DNA from: Clavelina lepadiformis
Lineage: Eukaryota > Chordata > Ascidiacea > Aplousobranchia > Clavelinidae
NCBI RefSeq assembly: GCF_947623445.1
Contig: NC_135243.1
Span: 312,501 to 376,500, forward strand
Length of the DNA stretch: 64,000 nucleotides
Reading direction: 5' to 3'
The position numbers and the translations under genes were made by a program. A model generated the notes under the pieces. It had not been told where the DNA came from. It saw only the letters and a program-made list of their open reading frames with translations, and made no database searches. This document shows, piece by piece, positions 10,474-25,639 of the stretch. Each line of letters opens with the position of its first letter. Position 1 is the first letter of the stretch.

Positions 10474-12517
10474 CACAGGCCAACAAAAAAATTTTTTTTT
10501 CAAAAGGATGATATGTTAGATCGATTTAGGGGTATATCAGGGGCGCTGAGTCCGAAAATGCCATTACTTTTGCTGAGTTGGCTCTAGTTTTTGAGATATT
10601 GCTTTTTCCTAAATACGCCATGAAAAGTTACAAATGTATGCTAGTGAGTAACGTAGGTTAACAAAAACTGAAGCCATTTGAAGCAGCTATTTAGTTTTGC
10701 CCAAATGTTGAGTTGTCTGGCACAAATTTCTCGCTTGAGAGGTAAATAAGACCTTAGATTAGTTTATATCATCTCCCATCAAGCACTAACATAAGCCTTA
10801 ACATCAACACATAGCATAACATTCTTGATTCGGCAACAAAAATAACATTTTACCGGGACAGAGAAGAAATGTTAATGCAATTTTTCTCTCAAGAAGATAA
10901 TTTTGTGTACTGTAAAAACATCGAAGGACTTCTTTCATCTATGGGTCTACTTGAGTATAAACCAGAAGAATGGAGGTCATTTATTGACAGCTCCAAAAAA
11001 GGCTTGAAATGTGTGCTACTTCACAACAAAAATAAGTTTGCCTGTGTTCCAATTGGCCACTCAGTCGTTTTAAAGGAACACTACCAAAGTGTAAAGATGA
11101 TCTTGAAGAAACTTTCTTATACTGAGCATAACTGGGAGATATGCGTTGATTTGAAAATGGTCAGCTTTCTCTTAGGACAACAAAACGGCTACACCAAGTA
11201 TCCCTGCTTTATTTGTTACTGGGATAGTCGGGCCACTGATCAACGCTGGATTAAAAAGAAATGGCCCATACGTGAACAGCTTGTGCACGAAGATAAAAAC
11301 ATTGTAAATGAACCTTTGGTCATTTGTGATCGCATCATTTTACCCACATTGCACATCAAACTGGGTTTGATGAGATAATTTGTCAAGGCCTTAGATTAGA
11401 TAAAGATGGTGCTTGTTTTGATCACCTGTGCAAAGTATTTCCTGGTCTTAGTATTGAAACGCTGAAAGCAGGAATTTTTGATTGGCCACAAATACGAAAA
11501 TTAATTTAATATTAAGTTTTTCCATCACATATGACTGAAGTTGAGAAGGCAGCCTGGCACTCTTTCGTTGCAGTTGTAAAAGGATTTCTTGGAAACACAA
11601 AAGCAAGCAACTATGTGGATCTCATAGAAGTAAAGCTTACAAACTTTCAAGCTCTTCGATCAAGGATGAGCATAAAAGTTCACTATCTATTCAGTTACTT
11701 GGATCGCTTCCTTGAAAACCTTGGAAATATGAGTGAGGAACAAGGTGAAAGGTTTCACCAAGATATCAAAGTAGATGGGATACTCACATGATGGCAGATT
11801 ACTGCTGGGGCCTAATGGGAAGCTGTCCACAACCAGACTACAGGCGAAAGTCGTACAAGAAAACTTTCCTGCAGATGACTTTAAGCTAATTTGAGTAGTT
11901 ACCTAGAGTGCATCTAAGAACTTCACTAATGCACATCCTGAGATGGGTATATTTTTTCGTATAGTTTTTTGTTTTGAATACTCCGTGGCAAATAAACAAA
12001 TTGATTGCTTGTTTATTTCGTCTGTTTTTACAAATTGTCGTCTTTCTTGTGTTGGCTTAGGCATACTTGGTTTGTTATTACCAAATTACTGCTATTTATT
12101 GTTCACTTCAAGCAAGTTTTAATGTGGTATTGGAATCTTAGTCTCACAAATTACAATACGTTAGGAGAATCTGTTGAAAAGACGAATAAATGGGGCATTT
12201 TTTGTGTTAAATATACGGAAAAGAATAGACTTATGCAGCACTTCTTCATTTAGCTAATCTCATTGTGTCTTTAGCTTTTGCTCATTCTTGTGGTTTTAGT
12301 GCAGATAGACTTACAACAACATTTAATATCGGCTGTTCCTTAAGATAAAATGCAACCTACGTTCAAAATTAAAAGGTACCAAAAATATCAAAATTCGCTA
12401 ATATCTTAAAAACTAGAGCCAATTTGCAAAAACTAATGGCATTTTCGAGCTCAGCGCCCCTGCTATACCCTAAAATCGTTCTTACCTTCCATGCCAAAAT
12501 TTTTTTGTTGGCCAGTG
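10474..12517 (+). mobile_element. CACTG-ended DNA transposon, decayed (CMC-like)
   Basis: The ends are imperfect inverted repeats of about 140 bases. The left end starts CACAGGCCAACAAAAAAATT at 10474. The right end, read in complement from 12517, starts CACTGGCCAACAAAAAAATT. Inside both ends lie GGGGCGCTGAG, GAAAATGCCATTA and TGGCTCTAGTTTTT. TAA flanks both sides (10471-10473 and 12518-12520) as a possible 3-base target duplication. CAC-ended termini, long inverted repeats and a short duplication fit the CACTA-Mirage-Chapaev group, which is an inference. The interior carries a broken coding sequence. Confidence 0.75.
10869..11890 (+). pseudogene. Broken transposon-encoded protein (GYTKYPCFICYWDSR family)
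   Basis: Three frame pieces follow one another on the plus strand. 10869-11378 holds NGYTKYPCFICYWDSRATD and LPTLHIKLGLM, a motif pair I know from a repetitive, transposon-borne protein family of arthropods, cnidarians and tunicates. 11395-11510 continues with HLCKVFPGLSIETLKAG after an in-frame stop and shift. 11531-11790 carries MSEEQGERFHQDIK, another hallmark of that family. After a further shift the frame reads MMADYCWGL and KSYKKTF to a stop near 11890. At least two stops and two frameshifts make it a pseudogene. The catalytic chemistry is not identifiable by eye. Confidence 0.75.
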
Positions 12518-12835
12518 TAATTATCGAAACCAGGAATTAGGAACTAGGAAGTCATACAAAATGTATCTTGGCGTCATGGCAGCTGACTACGCGAAGCCAT
12601 GTAGTGATTATAAATCACGTCTAATCAAGAAACATGCTTTCGATCCACCTTAAATAACTTATCGCGGTATTTGCGATGATATTGTCACAAAATTCAACAG
12701 CATAAAAACTTTAAAAAGAATTAGCTTTTAAACATTTAAATTAAATTCTAATAATTCTCGCAACATATACAGTCGAGTTGATAAACGCGAGCATTTAAAA
12801 ATTTTAACAACGTTAAATGCGCTTATGCGAGTCCT
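12518..12835. other. No gene recognised
   Basis: AT-rich spacer between the decayed transposon and a GACTCGAGTC-type repeat. Confidence 0.4.
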
Positions 12836-12960
12836 TGCTCATCTATTCTGTGGACTCGAGTCGACTAGCTGAGTCGTAATCGAGTCCAACTTAGCTAAGA
12901 AGGTGACGTGACTTGAATGCAGCATATGACTGACTTGACTTGACACTTGAATTAAAAAAT
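12836..12960. repeat. GACTCGAGTC-type dispersed repeat
   Basis: The block contains GTGGACTCGAGTCGACTAG, GAGTCGTAATCGAGTCC and several GACTTGACTTGACAC-like units. It shares style and motifs with 3690-3776 and with the larger block in an ACAA2 intron at 24826-25112. Confidence 0.5.
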
Positions 12961-13850
12961 ACACCAAAAAAATTCTTGTCTTCAAAATACAAAGAAATTA
13001 ACCTCAAACCACTCACTCCACGTTATTTCACTGTCTACGTCACAATACATCGTTTTGAATTTAATACATCGTTTAAATTTAAACTTCAAATTCTTTCAAT
13101 GCATTTGCTTCATGTAAAGACAATAACGAGTTGTTTATAAGAGGCCTTGCTTAACCAACAACAGTTTTGCAGTGAATTTCTTACAATGAATGTTTGTTTA
13201 ACGTTTAAGCTACTTCCTCGTTTTTGCGTCGTCTCTTTTTAAAGGAAGTGTCGTTAAAACGATGGTTAAAACAATGTGTATATGACGTCACAATGATGAT
13301 CCCGATACGAAAACGCGCACAAGAAAGTTGAAACTTACGCTTGTCTAAACATTTAGCCTCCTCCTTTATTCCGCCATTTTGTTTCACCATCACAGTGCAC
13401 AAGTTTTATGCAAAGCAACAAACAATTCCTGACAAACTTCTCATATAAATGTTAAACAAACTTTTATTCGTTTATATCTCAACGCTTTGGCGGTTGGCAC
13501 AGAATCAATAAACAGTTGTAATTCACAGTCTACAATTTGCGCATATGCTTAAAAATATGCAGATTAAGTGTCATAATTTGCATGAAGTCTCAATAACGTT
13601 CCAGCATGTCCTGCTCAAGATCAGATGAATGTAAATAAAAATATCGCTTTTAGGTTATTTATACGTCAACAAAAACAACAAGTCATTCACATTCTATCAC
13701 AACTCAACATTAATTGAACTTCAGCCAAGTGTGGTCACCTCAACCAACGGACCCACAAACCAGCTCTTGTTGAACTATTGGTTTGTTTTAATTCCTATTT
13801 CACTGCCTTGACTTTAAAAACAAGCAAATGTAGTCGAAGATGCTGAGCCG
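12961..13850. other. No gene recognised
   Basis: Only short biased open frames. No splice-bounded coding block recognised. Confidence 0.4.
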
Positions 13851-14605
13851 GTTTGGTGACACTTAATCACGCGACACTTAATCACGCGACGCTTAATCAC
13901 CGACATATAATCACTAGGACATTTAATCACGCGACATTTAATCACACAATTACAATGTTTATTTACATTTACAACTTACAGCAATGTTATGCATGGGAAA
14001 TGTAAGCAACTGCACGAAGATAGACTAAAATCTCGCTTGACAGACAAAGGTCAACTGTGTTTTGCACGCGCAGTATCAGTGCCTTGTACCGCATTGGAAT
14101 AGAAGGTTGAGTACCAGCAATTCCTTGCAGAAACGTTGCACGTTGCATTTGTGCACGTTGTGACAATAGAATAATGTTAGATATTAATATTACATAGGTT
14201 ATACGTAACAATGCAAAATGACATGTTATTTCATTTTTGGCTAATGTGTTTCTATAAAAACTAAGGTTTGGTTAAAATCTCCTCTTCTTGTCTCTACACA
14301 TAATATCAGTTTTACCTTCTGGACTGTTCATTACTGAATTGGAGTTATAGTTTTGTTTAAATGTGAAAAGAAGATGAAAATGTTTCTATTGTGATACAAC
14401 TTACTTCGTACAATATTCGTCGTCCCCACAGAGAGATGCACACGAGCTTGAATTACTGAATTTTCCTCACGCTTTTCCGACATCCAAGTGATTTAGTGTC
14501 GCGTGATTAAGTGTCCAAGTCGCGTGATTAAATGTCCTAGTGATTATATGTCGCGTGATTAAGTGTCGCGTGATTAAGTGTCGCGTGATTAAGTGTCGGT
14601 ACACC
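13851..14605 (-). mobile_element. Small Mutator-like element with arrayed end repeats
   Basis: Both ends are built from repeated units of about 15 bases (ACTTAATCACGCGAC and its complement), about five per side, forming long inverted arms at 13851-13948 and 14490-14605. GCTGAGCCG flanks both sides (13842-13850 and 14606-14614). That 8- to 9-base target duplication is the usual size for Mutator-like elements. A minus-strand coding tail similar to the MULE transposase C-terminus lies just inside the left arm. At about 755 bases it lacks most of a transposase and is probably non-autonomous. Confidence 0.8.
13987..14170 (-). pseudogene. MULE transposase C-terminal remnant
   Basis: The minus strand reads MRYKALILRVQNTVDL and then YLRAVAYISHA before a stop at 13987. 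This resembles the RY..L..R....V....... ..YLRGIAHN end found in many animal Mutator-like transposases. Only about 60 residues are recognisable, and the catalytic core and zinc finger are absent. The assignment rests on this short motif plus the duplication length and the arrayed ends. Confidence 0.5.
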
Positions 14606-14614
14606 GCTGAGCCG

Positions 14615-17600
14615 TAGCTCTGTTTTGGCTGTTGGCGGCGCTAGGCTAGCACAGTACCGGTAACAGCTGTGGCGAGTGACGGTATCTACCTCACATCATC
14701 CGCTGGATGCGCTCTTGAAAGCGTAGGATGGACACTGAGAAGTGAAAACGCTTAACGGGCGTCGTCTATGGCCACAAAAGAGAGAGATAGAGATGGCCTC
14801 GTCATGACTTCGAGATGATCTGACTCTAACAAAAGTTCCGTGCTTTTTTCGACTGAAGGAAAATCAACACAGACACACGCGTTTATATATGAAGCCTCGA
14901 CCAGCAGTGCAAGTAAACCGACGCTGCCAGCAAAATGAGCAACATTGATCAAAGTTGTATTGAATTAAAATGTGTGGAATGCAGAGATTTTAAAGGGAGG
15001 GCAACGTGGCATTAACCACCACACAGCCGTAACAAACTAAAATGCTTTATTAGTAAATGCATTATTTCTAACATTTCTATTCTGCCAATAAACATTTCCC
15101 GCCACACATCGCTTACCGATGAAGCATATTCCATTCAATACGTTTTAGCTACAGTTTACCATTAATATTGTATAAAATTCAAACCCAAGCCGTCAGGTGT
15201 AATTGTTTTACATTGTGGTATAATATCGACTGACAGAAAGAGCGAATATTTGTCTTTCTATTTTTGCAAAAAATTCTACACCTCTGCATATCATTTAAAG
15301 TCATTTCCCCGGTTTCAACGCGTCACGAGTGACAAGAAGCGTGTTTGCTAATATTTATATGTCGCCCAATATCTCATAAAATTTATGCAACTTCCTGGAA
15401 AAGTACAAAGTTAGGAAAAAATCTTTCAACAAACGTTGCAAAATAATGAAAGGTAAAGAATTTATTTAATGGTTAGCTCGATATGTAGACGGAGATTGTG
15501 GAACTGGGTCGTAAAATAACTCGGGCGCTCACCTTTGTGACGTGAGCGTCATGAACAAAGCTGTTTAAAGGATTTAAAATGATCGCTAATAAAAGATATA
15601 TTTAACTTTCAGCTAATGGAAATAATTAACAAAAAAATGGTTGAACATATGGCGAAGGCTAAAGGCTGTTATGTTGTTACGTTAATCCGTTGCTGACTCC
15701 TGACTCAGAAGGCTGTTGTTTCAATTGTAAGCTAGCTTCGCTGATATATTAAAGTTAAAACACAACCATCTTAGTTTAAGACTTTAATCGAATCATCTGT
15801 CCTGTGTGCGCAAGTAAAGCAGAAAGCGAACTGGTGGAGAAACGAATGTCATGCGTGGAAATCAATACATGCTGGGAACATTCCGAGGGCGCCAACAAGC
15901 GACAAACCGAACAAACACCCAACGGCCGCTACAAACATTTTGCTTGTTTTGTTATGACATTATGAGCCTTAATCTGAAACTGAAAAAAAAACTTTTAACA
16001 AAATCGTCTCACATACGGCTTCACACAATGTGCTTTGGAAAGAATTACGACAAAATCTTGTTAGACGTAATTTGTAGGTTTTGTAATGAAATGGTGGTTT
16101 ATCGTTCCTTAGCCTGTAAGGACGACCATTTCAATTACAATGTTTGTCTGTAGAATTGCTTAATGTCCTCGAATGAATGAATGAATGAGTCTCAGGTCGT
16201 TGTTTCGCTTTTCTTAATCTTAGAATTAATTGTACACCTCGACAACTGTATAATCTGATTATATTGAAGCTTCATTGAACGAACAAATCAAGATAAAACA
16301 TTGTGACAGCAACAGCACAAAGACATGTTGCGGCGTTGAACGTAAAAGCCAAAAAAGGCTGAATAAATCAAAATGCACGTACAGGGGAAGCAGTTGATTA
16401 CGTCACGCAGTGTTATGCTTCACTGATTCGATAGCTGAGAGTTCTATGTCGTAAACAATTTTATATTACATTAATTGATATATTTATCACAGTTTAATAA
16501 GACTCAATGCCATAGAAATATTTACTTTTGTGTTCATAAATATTAAAACATGAGTTACATTACTGTAATGAAGTCCACGCATGGGCATAAGCAAGTCGCA
16601 AGTTAATTATCCTTGTTCAGTTGCTTGAGAGAGTTAAGTTGCTATTGTTGTGCCAAGATGTGTATTGTATTCATATTGGCTCCGTACTCCGTAGCATTCC
16701 GTGCCCAACCAAACCGAGTTTACGCCACTTAGCACTTGACAGTAAGTCGTGACCTAAAGCTTTGCCCTTACTCACGTAGCGTGCACCCCGGACGTTATCC
16801 TATATGGAGTATATGCGATGGGTTATTTCCAGAATGCCTTTTCTCTCAGCTAAAGTTTTGGTAGCATATATTTCACCGGCAGCCGGTTATCGATTTTGGA
16901 AAAAGTTAGCCTACTTCGGTAAACGGCTAGGCCTAGCTGGTTACGCAATTGGTGTTTTCTTACTGATATATAAAGAGTGTCGGATGAAGTAGACACTTAT
17001 TTTACTGGCCTCGGTTTACCGAAGTCGGAAAATTCGAATACCCTAAACGGCAATTACGTTAGTCAGTTGAAATGTATGCTAATTACAACTTAGAACCACT
17101 TGGGCCTACTAATTCTTCGAAAGGTGGACGGATGCCGGTAAAAAGTGTCACTTGATACAGTTTTATGTCATATGTGGATATGTCTTACCTTACCTATCAT
17201 GCATATCCATACTTCATACACTATCATGGTTAGGCTCCAGTTTATTTTATCCAATCATTATCATGAAATTTGAATCACCACCTGTGACACATGTCACACA
17301 CATGTGCGTATGCTTGGGAACTGCATTCTGTTATGTGAGTTTTTGCTGCCTTGCATGTAAGTATACTTGCACATATTTATGGTGGTTTCATTCCACTTTT
17401 GTTTTCAACTGAGCAATCAGCAAAATCACTTTCAAACAGTTCTTACCAAAAGGCATTTTAACTGTAGTGCCAGAGTTCTGGTGGAATAAGCTCTGTCAGG
17501 CGTTAACTTTAGTTTCTCAAAGTCAGAATCAGATCTTAATTGATAGATGCCAATGACAGTTGATCTTCACTGAAGAAGACACTAATTGTTTCTGTAGCCC

Positions 17601-18178
17601 TTAAAGAAAAATCTTGTTAAGACCCATGTGGCTGTGAGAATACTTTGAAAATACTCTTTCTGATTACTCGTCGAAAACTGTCGTACTTTCCAGTCAGGTG
17701 TTGACCGACATAATCTTGCGACACAACCCTAGAAAATAGGTATTTGGTGAATATTTAGGAAACTTTTGATTTAAACATTCAGTGACTGAAAGCCGTCTCC
17801 AAAGTTAAATTCTGGAAGCTACTGGAAAACAGTTGAGCAAGTACAAGGTCATTTTATCTTCCTGTGACCGAAAATTTTGTTGATTTTTAGCAGATTTTTC
17901 CTGTTACCAAAGCAAACTTTCGGAGGTTTTGCATCCGAAAAAAAAATAGAAAGAATATTTCGCGGAAAGTTGAAAGGTAGAAAGGTATTTGTTTGTGATG
18001 TCAGAACACAACGTTCCTGCCATGCTTCTCCACCTATTAGCTTTTTTCCTCTCAAAAAAGATTAATGTATCTTAATATTTTTTGTCTTAACCACTAAACA
18101 CTTAAAACCGTGTTCTCTCTTATGCTTACTCAGAGTTTTTTGAGGTAAAATAAACTTGTTTAAAAGCAGTCAACTAAA
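14615..18178. other. No gene recognised upstream of RNMT
   Basis: About 3.5 kb without a recognised gene. Open frames at 15851-16153 and 16804-16992 (plus) and overlapping frames on both strands at 17849-18065 have low-complexity composition and no family match that I can see. The last few hundred bases should contain the RNMT promoter, but no clear TATA box or initiator stands out. Confidence 0.4.
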
Positions 18179-20633
18179 ATGACATCATCGATATCACCGG
18201 GGAAACATAAAGTAGATGAAGCTAGCGATGACGAACCAACCTTAAAGAAACCATCGGTTCACTCGGACCTTGTAAGTTTATATGATTTCTATTGTGATAA
18301 TTAAAAGAAAGTTGACGTGTTAATTTGTTATAACAGATTGCGAGTCATTACAACAGACGCGGCAACACAAGCTGTGCTGAGCGACGCAACAGCAAAATAT
18401 TTTTCATGAGGAACTTCAACAACTGGATAAAGTCAGTTCTAATAAGTGAGTGAACTTTTCTTCAGTTAAGAAGTTTTCTTTCCAAATTTTTTTGACTTAA
18501 ATTTGAGATTTTGGTTGGGTTTCTGTCAACATAAATTTGCAACGCCATTGGGTTTCCTTCTAGAACAATGATGTCAGTTCTTTCTAAATTTTTCAACGCA
18601 AGTTATATAATTTCAAGAAAAATATGTCGATAATCTACGAGAAGAGGAAGGAACGCGTCATCGACCCACCGTTCTCGACCTCGGATGCGGGAAAGGGGGA
18701 GACCTCCTGAAATGGAACAAAGGCAACATCCAGAGAATGGTAACTTCACCACCTCATGTTATTTTGCCATGACAGCTAAAGTTACATTTGACAAATCACA
18801 AGGATGTTCTCTTGTTTGTTTTCTCTCCTGTGAAGTCTCATTTCTTTAATTGATATTTCCTGCTTGAAGGTTTGTACTGACCTGGCCGCGACATCAATCG
18901 ACCAATGCAAGGAGCGATATAGTTTGCTGCAAAAGCGGAACAGAAATCAAATTTTCGACGCAGAATTCATTGTGTCAGATTCTGGGAAGGTGATTTTTTG
19001 ATGGCAGTAATAATTAATTATCAGACCACGCTCACATATTTATTTGCTTGAATGTTGTTTAAATTCATTTATATGTATCTTGTTTGTTGTTCGTAAAAAT
19101 TCAAACATTTTTGCTCAAAGTTGCAATGTGCGCAGAAACTACTTTGTGAGAAATTATCCGACCGGGAGATCAAATTTGACATCACAAGTTCTCAGTTTGT
19201 GGTCCACTACACGTTCGAAAGCGAGGAACAAGCGGAGATGATGGTGCGTAACGCGTGCCAGGGGTTGAGACCGGGAGGCTACTTCATCGGAACGACAGTC
19301 AATGATGCAGTCCTGATGTAAGTTGTGCTCTTGGTGGTGCATTATTGTGACTTCTACTGTGAGAGAGAGTTCTATTTGTACATCACCTTGGGAGTTGCTA
19401 ATTGCATAGTTATTGCCATATTGACATTTCTGTCATGTTCTTGTCTTTTTAGAAATAAAGCCAGAAGTTCACCGGATCTTAAATTTGGCAACGACGTCTT
19501 CAGCGTTTCATTCCAGTCCAAGGAACCTTTTCCAGACTTTGGCTGCAAATATATTTTCAAGCTTCACGACGTTGTTGATTGTCCGGAGTTCCTGTTGAAG
19601 AAGAAAGTCTTCACAAAGTAAGCATCATGTCTGACGCGACTCCCATGTCAGAATGTCTCTCATTTTACATGGTTGATAGGGTTGGGCATGATTGATATGA
19701 CGTGTTTTAATTAACTTGTGTCTATGCCTTACTAATACGTAGCACCTCATGTCTTGAGTTGGCCTTGTCAGTATGTCCTGGTTAATTTTTGATATAATTA
19801 GTTTTTGCTTTCTGTACCATGCAGCACTTGGTTTCCATCTAGTGGTGATTATGATTTTTTAGGATCTGTAGAAAATACGGGATGCGTCTCGTTGAGTGGA
19901 AGACCTTTTCAGAGTTTTTCTATGAAAACAGCAAATTTAGAGAAAATTTTCGCTTGATCAATAGAATGAAGGCTCTGGAGGTGAGTTGTTGTGCTGATGC
20001 GTTATTCAGGTTTGTACGAGTTTGTATCATCTGTCAGTTACTTGGCCCGAGTGAAATCTGACTCTAATTTTCTGTCAGAATAAAATCAACTGCAATGGCG
20101 GTGATGTGCTTTAATTGGGTGGCAAGTTGCAATAAAATTTTTATCTCTTGCTTAATAAAAAATATAGTAATTAATAATATTTCATTCTTTTATCAAACAA
20201 GATTGTTACATCACAAACCGAATTCATGTCAGTCATACACTTTTTGCAGAATCATATTTTACCAACAACATCATATAATTTCATCACAATTTCATGTCGC
20301 AGGTTTACCCGCCACACAATGACCAGCTCAACAGCGCTGCGTCTGGCGATTATGAGCATGCCGAGAAAGAATGTCGTCGGATCCAGTGTAAATACCCTGA
20401 CTCTCGCCCTCAAGTGGCTACTTTATCAAAGACCGAGTGGGAAGCAGCGAGTAGGTTTTTTGTCGCAATCTTCAGAGCCTTTATGATGTTTCTATGGTGT
20501 ATAAACAGGGACTATTATTGCAGGTATTTACGTCGTGTTTGCGTTTGTCAAAGATGACTCTGATAAAACGGTGGAAGATGACGAAAGTGACGACGATGTT
20601 TTCAATGAAAAAATTCCTCTTGTTATTTTATGA
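18179..20633 (+). CDS. RNMT: mRNA cap guanine-N7 methyltransferase
   Basis: This nuclear enzyme transfers a methyl group from S-adenosylmethionine to N7 of the cap guanine. Nine exons join cleanly in frame: 18179-18271, 18337-18445, 18618-18739, 18870-18989, 19121-19317, 19453-19617, 19863-19980, 20303-20450, 20524-20633 (393 aa). Visible marks are the [12 protein letters not shown] cap-binding entry, [15 protein letters not shown] (motif I, SAM binding), [11 protein letters not shown] in the core and [10 protein letters not shown]. The family end STKSEWEATSIY appears here as [17 protein letters not shown]. It is shorter than human RNMT (476 aa) because the N-terminal regulatory region is brief, but it has a longer acidic tail after VFAFV. 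The start is the first ATG, 9 bases after an AG that may be a leader splice site. Identity is certain. Confidence 0.96.
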
Positions 20634-20914
20634 AATAGCCATGCAAGAGAAAGAAATGGACGGAAACATTCAAAAAGTTTACACAGTTAGTGGTTAAAAA
20701 CCTTCCATCGATGTTTTATAACAGTCCGAGTGCAGTCTTTCGTTACACTTGTCAGCATTTATCTGTGCGGTTCGCTTGCCCGCATCAAGTCGCACAACCA
20801 CTGCACGACTCTCTCACAATTTTGAAGTCGTGAAATGTTTAAATCTTGTGAAAGAGATGACGTGACAAATTTTGCATTTTTTCATAGAAAAATGTTTGTA
20901 TTTTTCCACTTTGC

Positions 20915-20920
20915 AATAAA
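20915..20920 (+). terminator. Poly(A) signal of RNMT
   Basis: AATAAA lies 282 bases after the RNMT stop and is the first canonical signal downstream. Confidence 0.6.
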
Positions 20921-21130
20921 CAGAATTTCATGAAACAATTTCTTCGCTTTCTAAAGCTGAAAATAGCTACAGAATTGGTATTTATTGAACGCAATTTTTT
21001 GCCAATAAAAATGTCAGAATCACAAACTACCAAATGCCAGAATTGTTTCAACGCAACTGTAACATATCTCCCTTTATATAGATTTATTTGATTTGTACCG
21101 AGCCGGTAACAACAGAAAACTGAAGTCACT

Positions 21131-21626
21131 TTATATCGAAATCCAACAAGTGTTTGAGAAGTGTGTTATCGTAATAACTACAATGGTGCTATAAAGATAG
21201 TAGGTTAGGTTGGTTAGTACGGCTCTCCAGAAACACCATCCCATATCACAAAAAATAATGCAATCAATAATAAAAAACAAAGTAGCTAGCCTGGAAGCGT
21301 AGAAAGCATTCAGGCAGTTTGCTAAGATCGTTCCCAGCAACCTAGGGCAATAATGAAGGCTTGACGGCAGAAAATTGGACTTTGCCCTCAGTAACCGGGA
21401 TCTCCCTGCAGTGAATTTAATATCACTCGGATTCATGTTGCAGTAGTTTCCATAAAACATTTGAATTTGAATCGTTGTAGCATCTGAATGACATCCAGTT
21501 CTCCAGACCCTTCATTCGAGTTGATTCAATTGATTCATTGCAAGTGGATTTGGTAGAATAGCCGTTCTTCAAGACAGCCATGGCACTCAGACGAGGTTGG
21601 TTAACTTCATATATAGTTTGTTGCAT
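21131..21626 (-). CDS. Possible unassigned minus-strand gene, two overlapping frames
   Basis: An ATG at 21626 opens MQQTIYEVNQPRLSAMAVLK and reads to 21423. A second frame overlaps it and runs to 21131 with a hydrophobic segment (RLATLFFIIDCIIFCDMGW) that could be a membrane span. A minus-strand AATAAA lies about 45 bases past the stop, near 21085. A short intron or a frameshift would be needed to join the two parts. I recognise no family. It may be a small membrane-protein gene or chance. Confidence 0.2.
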
Positions 21627-21649
21627 GGTTAAATACGGTATCACTAGTT

Positions 21650-21740
21650 TTGTCCTTGAACTGAAGAAAATCTTTGCACGACTTAAACTTGCGAAAGATT
21701 TCTCATCGCTTCAGCCCCGATTTCCGAGCTAATTTCCATG
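21650..21740 (-). repeat. SINE body fragment (copy C)
   Basis: Read in complement it gives AGCTCGGAAATCGGGGCTGA, GCGATGAGAAATC and TTTAAGTCGTGCAAAG, the body of the family seen at 808-1091. The tRNA head is missing. Confidence 0.55.
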
Positions 21741-22069
21741 TCAGCCAGCTTTTCTTTAAGTTTCTCAGCTTGTACCCATTGTATTTCTGGTAATAATTTG
21801 TTTTGTGCTTTTGGTTTATGGATGGAAGAGTATCCAGGTCTAGTTCAGAACCAGATGACGTCACAATTTGAGTAGCTGGGTTCTTTTATACTGATGCATC
21901 CTCCTCTATACTAGGCCCCGAGTATCCGTTAGAATCATTCATTAAAACCTTAGTTGTTAACAACAGATGTGTTTTAAACTTCATGAAGAACACAACCCTC
22001 AGTGCGTGATGTTCAGGCAACCTTTCCACATCGCAAATAAACCAAATTAAGTGCTATGTTATGTGACCA

Positions 22070-22215
22070 GGCTGCAGAGTTTGCATTGGTGCACTCAATG
22101 CTGCTTTTCATGAGCTTCAGTGGCGCATTTAAGTTGCATTATTTTGTACTTAATGACTTGGACAAGACTTTTGTGCACTCAATTTTCAATTTACTAAATA
22201 TTAAAAAAGTCAAGC
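22070..22215 (+). repeat. Dispersed repeat (inverted partner at 37925-38066)
   Basis: The block CTGCAGAGTTT...CACTCAATGCT...GAGCTTCAGTGGCGCA...TACTTAATGACTTGGACA...TGTGCACTC matches the complement of 37925-38066 at corresponding positions. No coding potential and no clear terminal repeats. Confidence 0.55.
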
Positions 22216-22317
22216 TGGGTACAATACTGTAAAATTGCACACCTAAGTGCGCACTTCCATGGCGTCCGAGAATTTTTGTGCTCCCTCACTTGTCATTTTT
22301 TGTAGCTGGCCTCACCG

Positions 22318-22428
22318 AAGATCTTGCTGAAATCGGCCATACTCTTCGAATACTCTCTATTATCATTATTACTATTATTATTATTATATTATTACTCTCT
22401 CAAATCGGCCATACTCTCTTAAAATAAT
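22318..22428 (+). repeat. ATT microsatellite inside a short direct duplication
   Basis: TATTATTATTATTATATTATTA sits near 22370-22396. It is flanked on both sides by AAATCGGCCATACTCT, suggesting replication slippage or local duplication. Confidence 0.6.
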
Positions 22429-22680
22429 AATTGCTGGTGACAACTAGCACGGCCACTAAACCCATGTTTTTAATTGTATTTTCAACAAGGAAACAAACTT
22501 GTGGTGCTAAGCACCTGATGCAGTAGTGTTAGTCATTGACATTCTTTACATTGAGTTACAGCAAAGGGCTGGCTTGGTAGTATGTAGGAGAATTATCGAT
22601 TTATAGACAAATCCAAGATTGGGATGACACAAATGTATTACGCTTATAAACGTTGATAAAAGATTATCTAGCTACATTAT

Positions 22681-25550
<2,870 letters not shown>

Positions 25551-25633
25551 ACTTTTCACGTTTATTTCATTTTAATTTGCTCCAATTTACCAACTGCATT
25601 TTTTAATTTTCGGATCCACGTAAAATAATCGTA

Positions 25634-25639
25634 AATAAA
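25634..25639 (+). terminator. Poly(A) signal of ACAA2
   Basis: AATAAA 84 bases past the ACAA2 stop. Confidence 0.65.

Noticed and set aside
17849-18065. Overlapping open frames on both strands
   Set aside because: Low-complexity composition, no family match, and both strands open at once, which suggests chance.
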